A stretch of 41,112 bases of DNA from Gemmataceae bacterium (GCA_019752375.1 JAIEMG010000104.1:1-41112); one strand, 5' to 3'. Numbered from the stretch's first letter, positions 1 through 11,604 are shown. The notes: a model not told the origin generated them from the sequence alone. Numbers and translations: made by a program.

Positions 1-187
1 AGTAGGACTACTAATTATTCTACAACTCCGCATGTCAATAGTCTCCCCTGTGACGACGACGGCAAGGAGGGTGGTGTTGTGGCGCAGCGCTCTCACCAGA
101 GCCCGGAGCCCACCAACTGGAAGGCGAAGGGGCCTGACGCGAGCAGGAGGAGGAGGAGGAGGAATCGGGGCGGCTCCCTCTCTCGCG
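1..187. other. Low-complexity left edge of the window
   Basis: No gene can be supported here. The first 40 bases are AT-rich and unlike the rest of the window, and a run of AGG triplets lies near 146-163. On the minus strand a second reading frame remains open from about position 290 to the left edge, so the surface-protein gene that begins at 1114 may continue through this stretch in another frame. Assembly trouble in repetitive GC-rich DNA is an equally good explanation. Confidence 0.4.
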
Positions 188-1114
188 TCAACGACAGCGC
201 TCCTGCTGGAACCCGCCCCGCCTCCGTGCCTGCTGCTGATCCCCTCTGCTCTGTCGACGCTCAAGGAGGGCTGGTGGTGGAGGGGAGCCGCCGCCGCCGC
301 CGCCGAAGCCGCCGCCGCCAAACCCACCGGTGCCGGCGGCTGTCGGCTCGGGGACGCCGCTGCTGAGCTTGCCGCCACCGGCGCCTCTATTGGGACCGCC
401 GCCGGTACCGCCCAAGCCATTTGCGTTCCCCGTCGTGCCCGGGCCACCCAGACCGGCGCCGCCGCTACCGGGGGTGAATGCCACTCCAAAAGCGGACCCG
501 CCGGCACCACCCTGGGCGGTGTTGCCGGTCAGCGTGCTGTCGCGGATGGTCAGCTGGCCCCGGTTGAAGACCGCACCTCCGAGACCGGCGCTGCCGCCGC
601 CGGCCCCACCAATACCGGCATCGGCGCCGGCGAACCCCCGGGCGGCACCGCCCTGGAGCGTCAGGCCCTGCAAGGTCAGATTGCCGGTGGGAGCGACGTC
701 AAAGATGCGGAAAGGCGCCGCGCTGACCGAGCGTTCGATGGTGATGCCCCGGCCGTCGATAACCAGCGTAGTGTTGTGAATGGAAAAGGCTGAGGGACCG
801 GCCACCGTCGAGTCGTTGACAAAGCTGTCCAGAGTGATGCGCTGGAGCGATGGGTGGAACACGATCGTATCGTTGCCGGTGCCGGTCACTCCGAGGGCGT
901 CGGCGGAACGGTTGATGCTGGCCGTAATCGCAGCACGCAAAGTTCCAGTACCCCTGTCGTCCGAGCTGAATACCAAGAAAGTAGCCGGTGACAGCCTGTC
1001 CTCCAGCAGTTCCAGCCTCGGCGCGTAGCGGCGCCGCGACTTGCCGCGGCTGGTAGCACTCGAAGCCTGCACGCGGGGACCGAATACTGTAGGCAGCCAT
1101 TGCTTGAAGGTCAT
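188..1114 (-). CDS. Exported Gly-rich surface protein with planctomycetal LEDR motif, C-terminus doubtful
   Basis: The 308-residue product starts with a basic stretch followed by LELLEDRLSP at residues 34-43, a motif that marks the N-terminus of many predicted secreted repeat proteins in planctomycetes. It continues with short beta-helix-like segments (LTLQGLTLQGGAARG, GQLTIRDSTLTGN) and then a very Gly-rich region, as in right-handed beta-helix or autotransporter-like surface proteins. The start codon overlaps the stop of the upstream gene as ATGA at 1111-1114, which suggests translational coupling. The last 35 or so residues (Pro, Gln and Arg rich) do not resemble the rest. A neighbouring frame stays open to the window edge, so a frameshift near 290 is possible. 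The surface location is inferred from the family; no function can be given. Confidence 0.6.
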   Translation of the reverse strand: MTFKQWLPTVFGPRVQASSATSRGKSRRRYAPRLELLEDRLSPATFLVFSSDDRGTGTLRAAITASINRSADALGVTGTGNDTIVFHPSLQRITLDSFVNDSTVAGPSAFSIHNTTLVIDGRGITIERSVSAAPFRIFDVAPTGNLTLQGLTLQGGAARGFAGADAGIGGAGGGSAGLGGAVFNRGQLTIRDSTLTGNTAQGGAGGSAFGVAFTPGSGGAGLGGPGTTGNANGLGGTGGGPNRGAGGGKLSSGVPEPTAAGTGGFGGGGFGGGGGGSPPPPALLERRQSRGDQQQARRRGGFQQERCR

Positions 1115-1809
1115 CGTACGATCTCCTCGTGCGTGGTTGGTTCTCTGTTCTCTCGGGCGGCATGGCGCAGCGGCGCCGGCACCAGATCCAGCGCCGCATC
1201 CGGCACGACAAACGAATCGGCGATCAGGCGCGGCTGGTCGTTGATCAGGTCCGGATGGCGCACCCCTGGCAGCACCTGCACGGCGAAGATCTCCTGCAAC
1301 GCGTCCTCGAACTTCACGTAGGCTACGGTCTCACCCGTCTGGATGTTCACGACCCAGACGCCGCAGCAGCGCTCCTCCAGCGGCCGTTCGGCGATGGCGA
1401 TGCCGCTGAAGACAGCGCTCTCGCGCACCTGCGACAGGCCGATGAACGCTAGCGGACCGCAGAAGCCCAGGCCGCGCGTGAAGCCGGGCAGCACGGCCAC
1501 TTGCTGGTACTTTCCCGTCGCAGGATCGATCCAGCCAAAGCCGCCGCTGCCCGACTCGAGGACCCACAGGCGGCCGTTGTGCCAGCGCGGCGAGTGCGGC
1601 ATCGACAGGCCGCGCGTGATGATCTCGCCCGTCTCCACTTCCATGAGGATGCCACCGCTTTTCTTGTCGGCCCGCCAGCCGCCGGGCGTATCGGTCGCGC
1701 CCAGCGCGGTGACGAAGGCCGGGCGGCCTTCCGCCATGCAGAGGCCGTTCAGGTGGCAGCGGTCCTCCGGCGCCAGCGCCGTGATAAACGGCGGCCGCCA
1801 GCGCGGCAC
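1111..1809 (-). pseudogene. TIGR03032 family protein, C-terminal fragment
   Basis: This is the C-terminal two-thirds of a TIGR03032 (beta-propeller-like) protein. Recognisable family stretches are FVPRWRPPFITALAPEDR, CHLNGLCM, TDTPGGWRADK, LSMPHSPRWHNGRLWVLESG and LPGFTRGLGFCGPLAFIGL. The same frame is open further upstream to about 1907 and reads ELWFVNTRFSCLCT, which is the conserved segment that should follow the HEMAWG found in the upstream fragment. No natural start codon for an independent protein is evident; the coordinate given uses a GTG. The repeat element at 1871-2017 separates the two halves and puts them in different frames. The family has no assigned biochemical function that I know of. 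Most likely a decayed gene, unless the repeat was misassembled. Confidence 0.7.
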
Positions 1810-1870
1810 GAAGCTATGGGTATTGCTCCGCGTGCACAGGCAGGAAAATCGCGTGTTGACAAACCACAGC

Positions 1871-2017
1871 TCAGGAGTCAGGAGACAGGGATCAGGGGCA
1901 GCAATTCAGGAGTCAGGGAACAAGGATCAGGAGTCAGCAAAGCAGCTTGATTCCTGCCTCCTGCCTCCTGATTCCTGACTCCTGATTCCTGACTCCTGCC
2001 CCCTGCCCCCTGCCCCC
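1871..2017. repeat. Palindromic TCAGGAG-rich repeat element interrupting a gene
   Basis: On the plus strand the left half (about 1871-1944) is built from irregular copies of TCAGGAG and GGATCAGG. The right half (about 1950-2017) is built from the complementary CTCCTGA and ATTCCTGA units and ends in a C-rich CCCCCTG series. The two halves can fold back on each other. It sits exactly between HEMAWG and ELWFVNTRF of the TIGR03032 gene, in which those segments are normally nearly adjacent, and adds about 140 bp in a length that breaks the frame. It encodes no protein of its own. Unit length and irregular spacing exclude a CRISPR array. Confidence 0.85.
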
Positions 2018-2963
2018 AGGCCATCTCGTGAATCTGGATGTCGCCGGTGCAGAGCGACGAGCGCGGCAGGAAGCAGGCGTCGTGGCTGCCGGTCGGCTCC
2101 AGGCGGCGTGCCACGGCAGGGGCGTGGTGATATTCCCAGATCTCCACGGCCGTGCCGATGGCCAGCCGATCCCCGTCCACGGCCAGGCCCATCGGCTTGC
2201 TGAAGCTGCGGAAGTGCGTGTTGAGACGGCCGCCATTGGCGCGGAGCATCACCAGTTTGCCGGCCTGGTAGGTCGTGACCAGTACGGAGATGCCGAGTTC
2301 TTGCAGGATGGCGGGAAAGTTACTGGTATGGACGCTGTGCAGCGGCGGGACTTCCTCCGCCCGCCCGCTGTCGGACGTGGGCCTTGCCAACGCGGGATCG
2401 GGCTCGCCGAAACGATCGCGACGCTCCTGGGTGGCCTGGTCGCTCGCCGGGAGGAAGGCGCCCCAGCATTGCCGGCAGCCGATCTGGGTCGCGCCAAATC
2501 GTCGGGCGAGCTTGGCGATGTCGGACTCCTGCGTGTCGTGCTCGAACTCAATCGTCTGGATCCCCAGAGCCGCCGCCGCTTCGGCCGAGCGGTACATCAG
2601 CGCCAGATTGAGCCCGCCGCATCGATGCCCGCCAGCCACCGCAAGCGTCTCGACAAGCAAGTTGTGACTCCGCGCCACGGCCAACAGGGCGCCGACAATC
2701 TCGTTGTCAACCAGCGCAACCAATGAGAGCGCCGGCGAGTAAACTGCGCCATGACCGTTCAAGCGACGTGTTACATCTTCCGGGAGGCCGCCGACATGGC
2801 GAACCGCGAAAGTGGCTAGCGCAGCCGGGTGCACCTGAGCCGCTGGCACAATGCGCGCGGCTTGTGCGTTCGCCAGTCGCCGCGTGCACCGCTGATGGAT
2901 TGGTTCGAGCACCGCCAGGGCTGACTTTAACTCGGCCCGCTGGCGTAAGATTTCTTGCGCCAC
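1878..2963 (-). pseudogene. GNAT acetyltransferase-TIGR03032 fusion, middle fragment
   Basis: The first roughly 175 residues look like the second half of a GNAT-type acyltransferase (SLVALVDNEIVGALLAVA, then GLNLALMYRSAEAAAALGI). They are followed by the beginning of a TIGR03032 domain (LHSVHTSNFPAILQELGIS, LVTTYQAGKLVMLRANGG, PMGLAVDGDRLAIGTA, GDIQIHEMAWG). After HEMAWG the reading runs into the repeat element and ends in translated repeat (QESGVRNQEAGGRNQ). The frame is also open upstream of the listed start, reading GGGTALLERVRETASRTKVR back to an 11-bp duplication at 3100-3121, so the true N-terminus lies in the neighbouring fragment at 3044-3367. Repair of both lesions would restore one long fusion protein, which is my preferred reading. 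Confidence 0.7.
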
Positions 2964-3043
2964 CAGCAGGCCTCGTGCCTGAAAGAACGCCCGCGCGGCG
3001 GTGCTGTCGTCGTCGTCGGCTGCGACCTCGTAGGACCGGGCGG

Positions 3044-3367
3044 TCAGCAGTGACCTGACTTTCGTCCGGCTCGCGGTTTCCCGAACGCGTTCCAGGAGGG
3101 CCGTGCCGCCGCCGTGCCGCCGCCGCGCCGTCGGAAGACCGGGTCCACGTACAGCAGGAAACGCCCCACCTGATCGTCGAACACGCGCAACGCCGCAACA
3201 CCGGCGACCCCCTCCGTGGCGGCATCCACGGCGATTGTCAATCTCGCCGCCGGCGTACCTCCCAGGGCTTCCGGCAGCCAGGTGCGGACGTGGGCCAAGT
3301 CCGAGGCTCCGGCCTCACGAATCAAGAACGCGGGACGAGCAGGGATTTCGGGCGTGGCGTTCGACAT
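3044..3367 (-). pseudogene. GNAT acetyltransferase, N-terminal fragment
   Basis: Starting at the ATG at 3367, the product has a GNAT-like fold signature: REAGASDLAHVRTWLPEAL at the start, a central strand GVAGVAALRVFDDQVGRFLLY, and VDPVFRRRGGGT, which matches the acetyl-CoA-binding R/Q-x-x-G-x-G/A loop. Directly after GGGT the frame goes wrong (AAARPSWNAFG), because an 11-bp unit is duplicated there. With one copy removed the reading continues GGGTALLERVRETASRTK, as expected for this fold. It is the front end of the fused gene whose remains extend to 1111. GNAT enzymes transfer an acyl group from acyl-CoA to an amine; the substrate is unknown. Confidence 0.65.
3100..3121. repeat. 11-bp tandem duplication causing a frameshift
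   Basis: The unit GCCGTGCCGCC occurs twice in direct succession, at 3100-3110 and 3111-3121. Deleting one copy restores a continuous minus-strand reading frame across the GNAT acyl-CoA-binding loop. A unit length that is not a multiple of three explains the frame change. It could be a real slippage mutation or an assembly error. Confidence 0.8.
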
Positions 3368-3391
3368 CGTTGGTGTCCGCCCATCAATAGA

Positions 3392-3435
3392 CAAAAAAAG
3401 CCGCCCTGGCAAAACCCTTGCGAGGGCATTGCCAG
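3392..3435 (-). terminator. Hairpin with T-tract upstream of the GNAT/TIGR03032 gene
   Basis: CTGGCAA (3406-3412) pairs with TTGCCAG (3429-3435), and an inner CCCT/AGGG stem closes on a TGCG loop. Read on the minus strand the hairpin is followed by GGCGGC and seven T residues (3392-3398), the form of an intrinsic terminator. No leftward gene precedes it and the GNAT start lies only 25 bp downstream, so it may sit in the leader of that gene as an attenuator, or be a remnant. Confidence 0.5.
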
Positions 3436-3779
3436 GCCGGCGTAATTGCCGAGACGCTACCCGGGGCGTCGGGTTCCGGCCAACGGAGCGGTTGACCGGG
3501 TATGAACTCTGCGGAACGACGGTTTCAATTCCGATGCCATGGTTGAACGGCTCGCGCTGGGAACCTCAGAAGCAGCCAGACTATGGGGCCGAGTTCGTGG
3601 TAGACTCGGGTATGTATCCTGGGGTGCGGGTCCCGCAAGAGGCCGATGTCGTAATCGCTTCACATAACTACAATCCGAAAAAGAGGTCGAGTGCGGGTCA
3701 CACCATGGCGTGTTTTTTTCTGCACAATGAACTCGACCGGGCTCGTGGACGCTTCCTCTGGTCAGGCAGCGGCTAAACA
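3436..3779. other. Intergenic region between divergent genes, no gene seen
   Basis: About 340 bp separate the hairpin from the ECF sigma start. I find no convincing coding sequence, RNA gene or clear sigma-70 promoter. Open frames that cross it have no recognisable features. The promoter of the sigma-kinase pair must lie here, but I cannot place it. Confidence 0.5.
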
Positions 3780-4331
3780 ATGACATCCGACAGCCCCGAC
3801 CCGACCCTGAAAGGAACACCCGCGGCGGAGCTTCTGCCGGTCCTCTACGCCGAGCTGCGCCGCCTGGCGACAGCCATGACGGCTCGCCTGCCACCCGGCC
3901 AGACCCTCCAACCCACCGCCTTGGTCCACGAGGCCTATCTGAAATTGGTGCGAGGTCAGGACCCTGGCTGGGGGAACAAGCGCCATTTCTTCGGGGCCGC
4001 CGCGCAGGCCATGCGGGAGATCCTCGTCGACCAGGCGCGACGCAAGGCCAGCCTCAAACACGGCGGCTGCGGCCAGCGTGTGGAACTGGCCGATGGCCTG
4101 GCCCTGATCGAGCCGCCCGCCGACGACGTGCTCGCGCTGGACGAGGCCATTCGCTGCCTTCAGGCCGAGGAGCCGCGCCTGGCGGAAATCGTGCAACTCC
4201 GCTATTACACAGGGTTGAGTGTGGAGGAGACAGCGGTCATCGTTGGCCGGTCGGAGAGTACCGTCAAGCGCGAATGGCGGCAAGCGCGCGCGTGGCTGGC
4301 CGGGCGACTGGATCCCGGTGAGGAGGCGTGA
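3780..4331 (+). CDS. ECF-family RNA polymerase sigma factor (TIGR02999 type)
   Basis: This 183-residue protein has the two-domain ECF layout. Region 2 includes TALVHEAYLKLVRG and the core-binding RHFFGAAAQAMREILVDQARR (in two overlapping parts), and region 4 includes LRYYTGLSVEETAVIVGRSE plus the recognition helix STVKREWRQARAWL. It matches the planctomycete-enriched subfamily whose members begin with AELLPxxYxELRRLA. The protein would direct RNA polymerase to a small set of promoters. It is followed after 3 bp by a Ser/Thr kinase-WD40 fusion, and ECF-kinase pairs of this type are known in planctomycetes, where the kinase is thought to control the sigma factor; no anti-sigma factor is seen nearby. 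No Shine-Dalgarno sequence precedes the ATG. Confidence 0.93.
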   Translation: MTSDSPDPTLKGTPAAELLPVLYAELRRLATAMTARLPPGQTLQPTALVHEAYLKLVRGQDPGWGNKRHFFGAAAQAMREILVDQARRKASLKHGGCGQRVELADGLALIEPPADDVLALDEAIRCLQAEEPRLAEIVQLRYYTGLSVEETAVIVGRSESTVKREWRQARAWLAGRLDPGEEA

Positions 4332-4334
4332 AGG

Positions 4335-7832
<3,498 letters not shown>

Positions 7833-8051
7833 CAACGCTAGTGGCCTCGGACGGGGTGCCCACAGTCGATAGCGCCTGTTGCGTTCTTGGCGTAATCGAG
7901 GCAGGACCAGGGGGCGACTCGTGCGCGGGCCCGGGCTCCAAAACGGGGAACTCCGACTCCTTCGTGCTTGCGCCTCAGCCCGATTTCCAAACTGATTTGC
8001 CCGATCGGGACATCAATCGATGGGAAGGACATCGCCCAATAACCGATTTCG

Positions 8052-8060
8052 TGATACAAT
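8052..8060 (+). promoter_or_regulatory. Possible extended -10 promoter element
   Basis: The sequence TGATACAAT fits an extended -10 (TGnTACAAT), 56 bp upstream of the HEAT-repeat gene start. No good -35 box is visible. The position is sensible because 283 bp separate this gene from the kinase, so it likely has its own promoter. Confidence 0.3.
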
Positions 8061-8115
8061 CCACTCTCGCCAGGCTGTCGCCGGGTTTCATTATTCGGAA
8101 AGGTAAGGCAAATCT

Positions 8116-8907
8116 ATGCCGCCGCTCCCGCGGGGAAGACCCAGAAAAATCAACCTGCGTGAGTTCAACAACTACATCGAGCGACTGACCGATCCGGATC
8201 CGGAGGTCCGCTGGAGTTCGATCCGCAGTTTGGCACTCTATACCTGTGCGGAATGGGAAGGCACGCCGGACGCCGTCACCGCAACCATCACAGCAATCGT
8301 CAATTTCGAGGGACCGCCCGGGTCCAAGGACCGCAACGGCATGTTTCGTACCGAGGTTGCCAAGGCCCTGGGCAACATCGGCATCCATTCCACTGCGGTG
8401 GTTCCCGAACTGCTCCGCATCCTGCGCGACGACGCGGACCGGGAGGTTCGGGCCGAGGCGATTCGCTCGCTGGGCAAGATCGGGGAAGGCGCCAAGGCCG
8501 CCAGCCGTGCGCTCGGGACAATACTCAAGCAGGATAGCGAGGACAGCTTGCGAGGCGAGGCGGTGCGCGCGCTCGCCCGCGTGGACCCCTCCGCGGCGAC
8601 GACCGCGACGCTCCGCGCCGCACTGGACGACGCCAGCGGTCATGTCGGCATCTGTGCGGCGGAGGCCCTCTGGCAGGTCGCCCACGAACCGGACGAGGTC
8701 GTTCCGGCACTAATCGTGCGATTGAAACAGCCCGCGTCCCGGCATGCAGCCACCCAGGTGCTCTACCGGATGGGACCGGCGGCCAAGGCCGCCATCCCCG
8801 CCTTGCTGGCCGCGTCCAAGGACAAGGACCGCATGTTCCGCGAATCGGTGGCAATGGCCCTCAAGAAGATCGACCCCAATGCGGCGGCCAAGGCCGGCAT
8901 CAAGTGA
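8116..8907 (+). CDS. HEAT-repeat protein
   Basis: This 263-residue protein consists of tandem HEAT/PBS-lyase-type helical pairs. Visible units are LTDPDPEVRWSSIRSLALY, EVAKALGNIGIHSTAVVPEL, REVRAEAIRSLGKIGEGAK, EALWQVAHEPDEVVPALI and ESVAMALKKIDPNAAAKAG. There is no signal peptide or membrane segment. Such proteins form a curved scaffold for protein binding and are numerous in planctomycetes; no enzyme activity is indicated. An AAGGTAAGG stretch precedes the ATG at a workable distance. It follows the sigma-kinase pair on the same strand but after a 283-bp gap, so a link with them is only a possibility. Confidence 0.8.
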   Translation: MPPLPRGRPRKINLREFNNYIERLTDPDPEVRWSSIRSLALYTCAEWEGTPDAVTATITAIVNFEGPPGSKDRNGMFRTEVAKALGNIGIHSTAVVPELLRILRDDADREVRAEAIRSLGKIGEGAKAASRALGTILKQDSEDSLRGEAVRALARVDPSAATTATLRAALDDASGHVGICAAEALWQVAHEPDEVVPALIVRLKQPASRHAATQVLYRMGPAAKAAIPALLAASKDKDRMFRESVAMALKKIDPNAAAKAGIK

Positions 8908-9035
8908 CCTCCGTCCCGCGCCGGCAACCGCAGCCCCGGGCGAACGTGCGCTCGGAACGGCGGCAATTGTTGTGGTTCGTTGCGCGTCTCTCCCAACACC
9001 TCCGCGTCGGATTCCAACATCCCAGCAGGTCCGCC

Positions 9036-9290
9036 ATGGCACACTACTACATCACCAAAAAATCGACGCAGACTGGCCGAAACCAGTCGGTCGAGATCGA
9101 AGCGACGGGGTTCCCCTCCGAATTGCTGAAGCTACCGCCGGACCAGGACGACCCGCTCTCCACGAAGATGTGCGGGTATGCGATGGAACGGGTCCAGTTG
9201 CGCTTTCACGATGAGATCCTGGCAGGCCGCGTCGTATACACCGTCATATCCGACGACTGGCGCATGACGAGCTGGCTGAAAGCAGCCTAA
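9036..9290 (+). CDS. Small uncharacterised protein (84 residues)
   Basis: I do not recognise this protein. Starting at ATG 9036 it reads MAHYYITKKSTQTGRNQ, has a central FHDEILAGRVVYTVISDDW segment rich in beta-forming residues, and ends in WLKAA. It is soluble, with no signal peptide or membrane helix. A longer frame reaches back to 8904, but its extra residues (RRQPQPRANVRSERR) look non-coding, so I chose the internal ATG. It may be a small cytoplasmic domain protein; expression is not shown by any clear ribosome-binding site. Confidence 0.55.
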   Translation: MAHYYITKKSTQTGRNQSVEIEATGFPSELLKLPPDQDDPLSTKMCGYAMERVQLRFHDEILAGRVVYTVISDDWRMTSWLKAA

Positions 9291-9480
9291 GGGCGCCCTC
9301 GCGCATGGCAACACTCTGTGTTGAATCACACACCGTGAGCCTCGCGCTTTCGGCATGCAATGCACTGACGGCGCTTTCAAGCCGGGGCGGCACTCGCGTT
9401 GCGATCCGGCCCTGGGCTCGCCTGCGTGACCCCTTCGGTGCGGAGGCGCGACGTCGATTTCACACACACACGCCCGCTGT

Positions 9481-9525
9481 GGGGCCGGCTTTTAGCGGCC
9501 CAGCGAGACCGGCGAGAAGCCGGCA
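9481..9525. repeat. Double REP-like hairpin between convergent genes
   Basis: Two short hairpins lie side by side: GGGCCG/CGGCCC around a GCTTTTAG loop (about 9482-9501) and CCGGC/GCCGG around GAGAA (about 9509-9523). Each half resembles, in opposite orientation, the single element at 23380-23407 (shared TGTGGGGCCGGCTT and GACCGGC-GAAGCCGGC). Both sites lie between the ends of convergent genes, so they may serve as bidirectional terminators or mRNA-stabilising structures. Confidence 0.6.
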
Positions 9526-9534
9526 ACACATAAA

Positions 9535-10641
9535 TCACGACGGCAGTCCATCATTCGCACAATCCTTCCCCTCGGTGTCGAGCACTGTGTCCAGGCTCGC
9601 CGGGTCGACCTCGCGCAGCACTTCCAGCAGCGCCAGCGTGATTGCGAGCACCACCGGTCCCAGCACCATGCCAAGGATACCGAACACTTGCAAGCCGCCC
9701 AGCACCGAGAAGAAGATGAACAACTCGTGGAGGCGAGCCTTGCCGCCAACAAGTTTGGGCCGCAGGAAATTGTCGATACCGCCAATGACGAGCACGCACC
9801 ACACAGCCAGTGCAATCGCTTCCGGCCAGTGCCCCATGATGGCCAGAACCAGGCTGGCGGGCACCCAGACCAGGAACGAACCGGCCATCGGGATCGTCGA
9901 AAGCACGGTCATCACGAGCGTCCACAGCAACGGCGAGGGCAAGCCCAGTACCCAGAACGCCAGGCCCGCGAGGACGCCCTGGATCACGGCGATCACCAGG
10001 ACGCCCCGCACGCTGGCATCAATGACCTCGCGGGTGCGCCGGAAGATCGCGGTGCTTTGCACCGGACGCAGCGGCAGGCGCTGACCGAGATGGTCCAGGA
10101 TGCGCGGACCATCCTGGAAGAGATAGAACACCGTAAACAGGATAAAGACGACCTTGAGCATGGCGCCGAGCATATTGCCGACCAGGCCGAGCGTTTGTCG
10201 GGACAGCGTCTGCACCAGGGCCTGGAGGTGCTCGCGGAACGCCTCGGGCGAGCGCATGCCGTCGAGGTTGATGACATACGGATCGACGTAGGGCCGCAGC
10301 TGGTCAAGCGTCGGCTCCACGCGATCGAGCAGGGTGTTCAGGTCGTTGGGTAGATTGTCGGTCAATCCCGCCACTTCGTTGACGACCGCCAGCACGATGA
10401 ATCCCAATGGCACCAGTACGGTCGCCAGCACGATCAGGCACGAAAGTGCAGCACTCAACATCGGACGGCCGGTGCGGAGTACCAGGTGGCGCTGCAGCGG
10501 CCAGAAGACGATCACCACCACCACCGACCAGAGCAGGACGTCGAGGAACGGCTGGAGCATCAACCAGCAGATGTAGAGAGCGACCGCCGTCGCGCCCAGA
10601 ATGGCGAGTTGCCCGGCCTGGAGTTTGCCGTCGTTTGACAC
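9535..10641 (-). CDS. AI-2E family (PerM/YdiK-type) membrane transporter
   Basis: The 368-residue product has about eight membrane helices in the AI-2E transporter pattern. There are two or three N-terminal helices (AGQLAILGATAVALYICWLM, FLDVLLWSVVVVIVFWPL, LSCLIVLATVLVPLGFIV) and a long soluble stretch that includes FREHLQALVQTLSRQT. The conserved C-terminal half includes VIQGVLAGLAFWVLGLPSP, WPEAIALAVWCVLVIGGIDN and FLRPKLVGG. Family members export small molecules (E. coli TqsA exports autoinducer-2), and others act in ion homeostasis; the substrate here is unknown. I start at GTG 10641 because an AGGAGG lies 9 nt upstream; the frame runs further, to 10755, but that extension looks unnatural. 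Confidence 0.88.
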   Translation of the reverse strand: MSNDGKLQAGQLAILGATAVALYICWLMLQPFLDVLLWSVVVVIVFWPLQRHLVLRTGRPMLSAALSCLIVLATVLVPLGFIVLAVVNEVAGLTDNLPNDLNTLLDRVEPTLDQLRPYVDPYVINLDGMRSPEAFREHLQALVQTLSRQTLGLVGNMLGAMLKVVFILFTVFYLFQDGPRILDHLGQRLPLRPVQSTAIFRRTREVIDASVRGVLVIAVIQGVLAGLAFWVLGLPSPLLWTLVMTVLSTIPMAGSFLVWVPASLVLAIMGHWPEAIALAVWCVLVIGGIDNFLRPKLVGGKARLHELFIFFSVLGGLQVFGILGMVLGPVVLAITLALLEVLREVDPASLDTVLDTEGKDCANDGLPS

Positions 10642-10791
10642 AAAAACAATCCTCCTGGCATTTCGCCCAGCGCTAGCCGAAGCAGCCCGCCCTGATTTAT
10701 GGTGAACGCTCGCCCAGCCGTGCGGTATCCTACCGGAACCGACTCGAGAACTCACTCACCGCCTTGCCGTTTTCCTTGCCGGAGCCTCCTC

Positions 10792-11604
10792 ATGATATGC
10801 CGCGTCTTCTGTGCTGCTTTCGTCACCCTTTCCCTCGCATTCCTGGCTGGCGCCGACGACAAGAAAGACGGGCCGATTACGCCGAAGGATACGATCAAGC
10901 TTTTCAACGGCAAGGACCTTTCCGGCCTCTATACCTGGATCAAGGACACCAAGCGTGAAGACCCGAAGAAGGTCTTCAGCGTGCAGGACGGCGTCATCCG
11001 GGTGGCCGGCATGCCGATGGGCTATCTCGCGACCGACAAGGATTACGAGAACTATCACCTCACGGTGGAATTCAAGTGGGGCAAGGAAGTCTACGGCGCC
11101 AAGGGCGTGCGCAATTCCGGTATCCTGCTGCATGGCAGCGGCGTCGATGGCGGCAACGGCGGCACCTGGATGGGCTCCATTGAATGCCAGCTGGCACAGG
11201 GCTGCATCGGCGACTTGATCCCCATTGGCGGCAAGGATGCGAAGGGCGACCGCATCACCACGCAGTTCACGAGCGATTCGGCCGCCGGCGAGGACAAGCA
11301 CTTGCGCTGGAAGAAGGGCGGCGAGGCCAAGGTCTTCGCCAAGGGCCAGCAGTGGTGGGAGAAGCACCAGAACTTCTTCAAGGAGGAGATCGACACCCGA
11401 GGCAAGGAAGACGTGGATAGCCCGCTCGGCGAATGGACCAAGATGGAGTGCATCTGCGATGGCAAACGCATCACGATCAAGGTGAACGGCAAGACAGTCA
11501 ATGAGTGCTATGACTGCAATCCGTCATCGGGTAAAATCTTGCTCCAGTCGGAAGGCTTTGAAATTTTCTTCCGCAACTTTGAATTGCAACCGTTGAAAAA
11601 GTAG
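10792..11604 (+). CDS. Secreted DUF1080 protein (3-keto-disaccharide hydrolase domain)
   Basis: From ATG 10792 the 270-residue product starts with a Sec signal peptide (MICRVFCAAFVTLSLAFLAGA). It then carries a DUF1080 (PF06439) concanavalin-like jelly roll, with IKLFNGKDLSGLYTWI, FSVQDGVIRVAGMPMGYLA, YHLTVEFKWG, GVRNSGILLHG, ECQLAQG and ILLQSEGFEIFFRNFEL. Members of this family hydrolyse 3-keto-glycosides, and planctomycetes carry many copies. An insertion rich in Lys and Trp (about 165-215) interrupts the usual domain. GGAG at 10781-10784 is well placed for the start. The next gene in the same direction, 230 bp on, is a Tat-exported Gfo/Idh/MocA oxidoreductase, an enzyme type that can form 3-keto sugars, so the two may act in one pathway. 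Confidence 0.9.
   Translation: MICRVFCAAFVTLSLAFLAGADDKKDGPITPKDTIKLFNGKDLSGLYTWIKDTKREDPKKVFSVQDGVIRVAGMPMGYLATDKDYENYHLTVEFKWGKEVYGAKGVRNSGILLHGSGVDGGNGGTWMGSIECQLAQGCIGDLIPIGGKDAKGDRITTQFTSDSAAGEDKHLRWKKGGEAKVFAKGQQWWEKHQNFFKEEIDTRGKEDVDSPLGEWTKMECICDGKRITIKVNGKTVNECYDCNPSSGKILLQSEGFEIFFRNFELQPLKK

Noticed and set aside
32-793. Long Ala/Gly-rich plus-strand reading frame at the left edge
   Set aside because: It lies opposite the LEDR surface-protein gene, has strongly biased composition and no recognisable family; it is an antisense shadow of GC-rich coding DNA.
1871-2017. Possible CRISPR array
   Set aside because: Units are only 7-15 bp, irregular, and occur in both orientations; there are no spacers of constant length and no cas genes.
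3216-3776. 186-codon plus-strand frame before the sigma factor
   Set aside because: It begins antisense to the GNAT fragment, crosses the hairpin and intergenic DNA, and has no family signature or ribosome-binding site.
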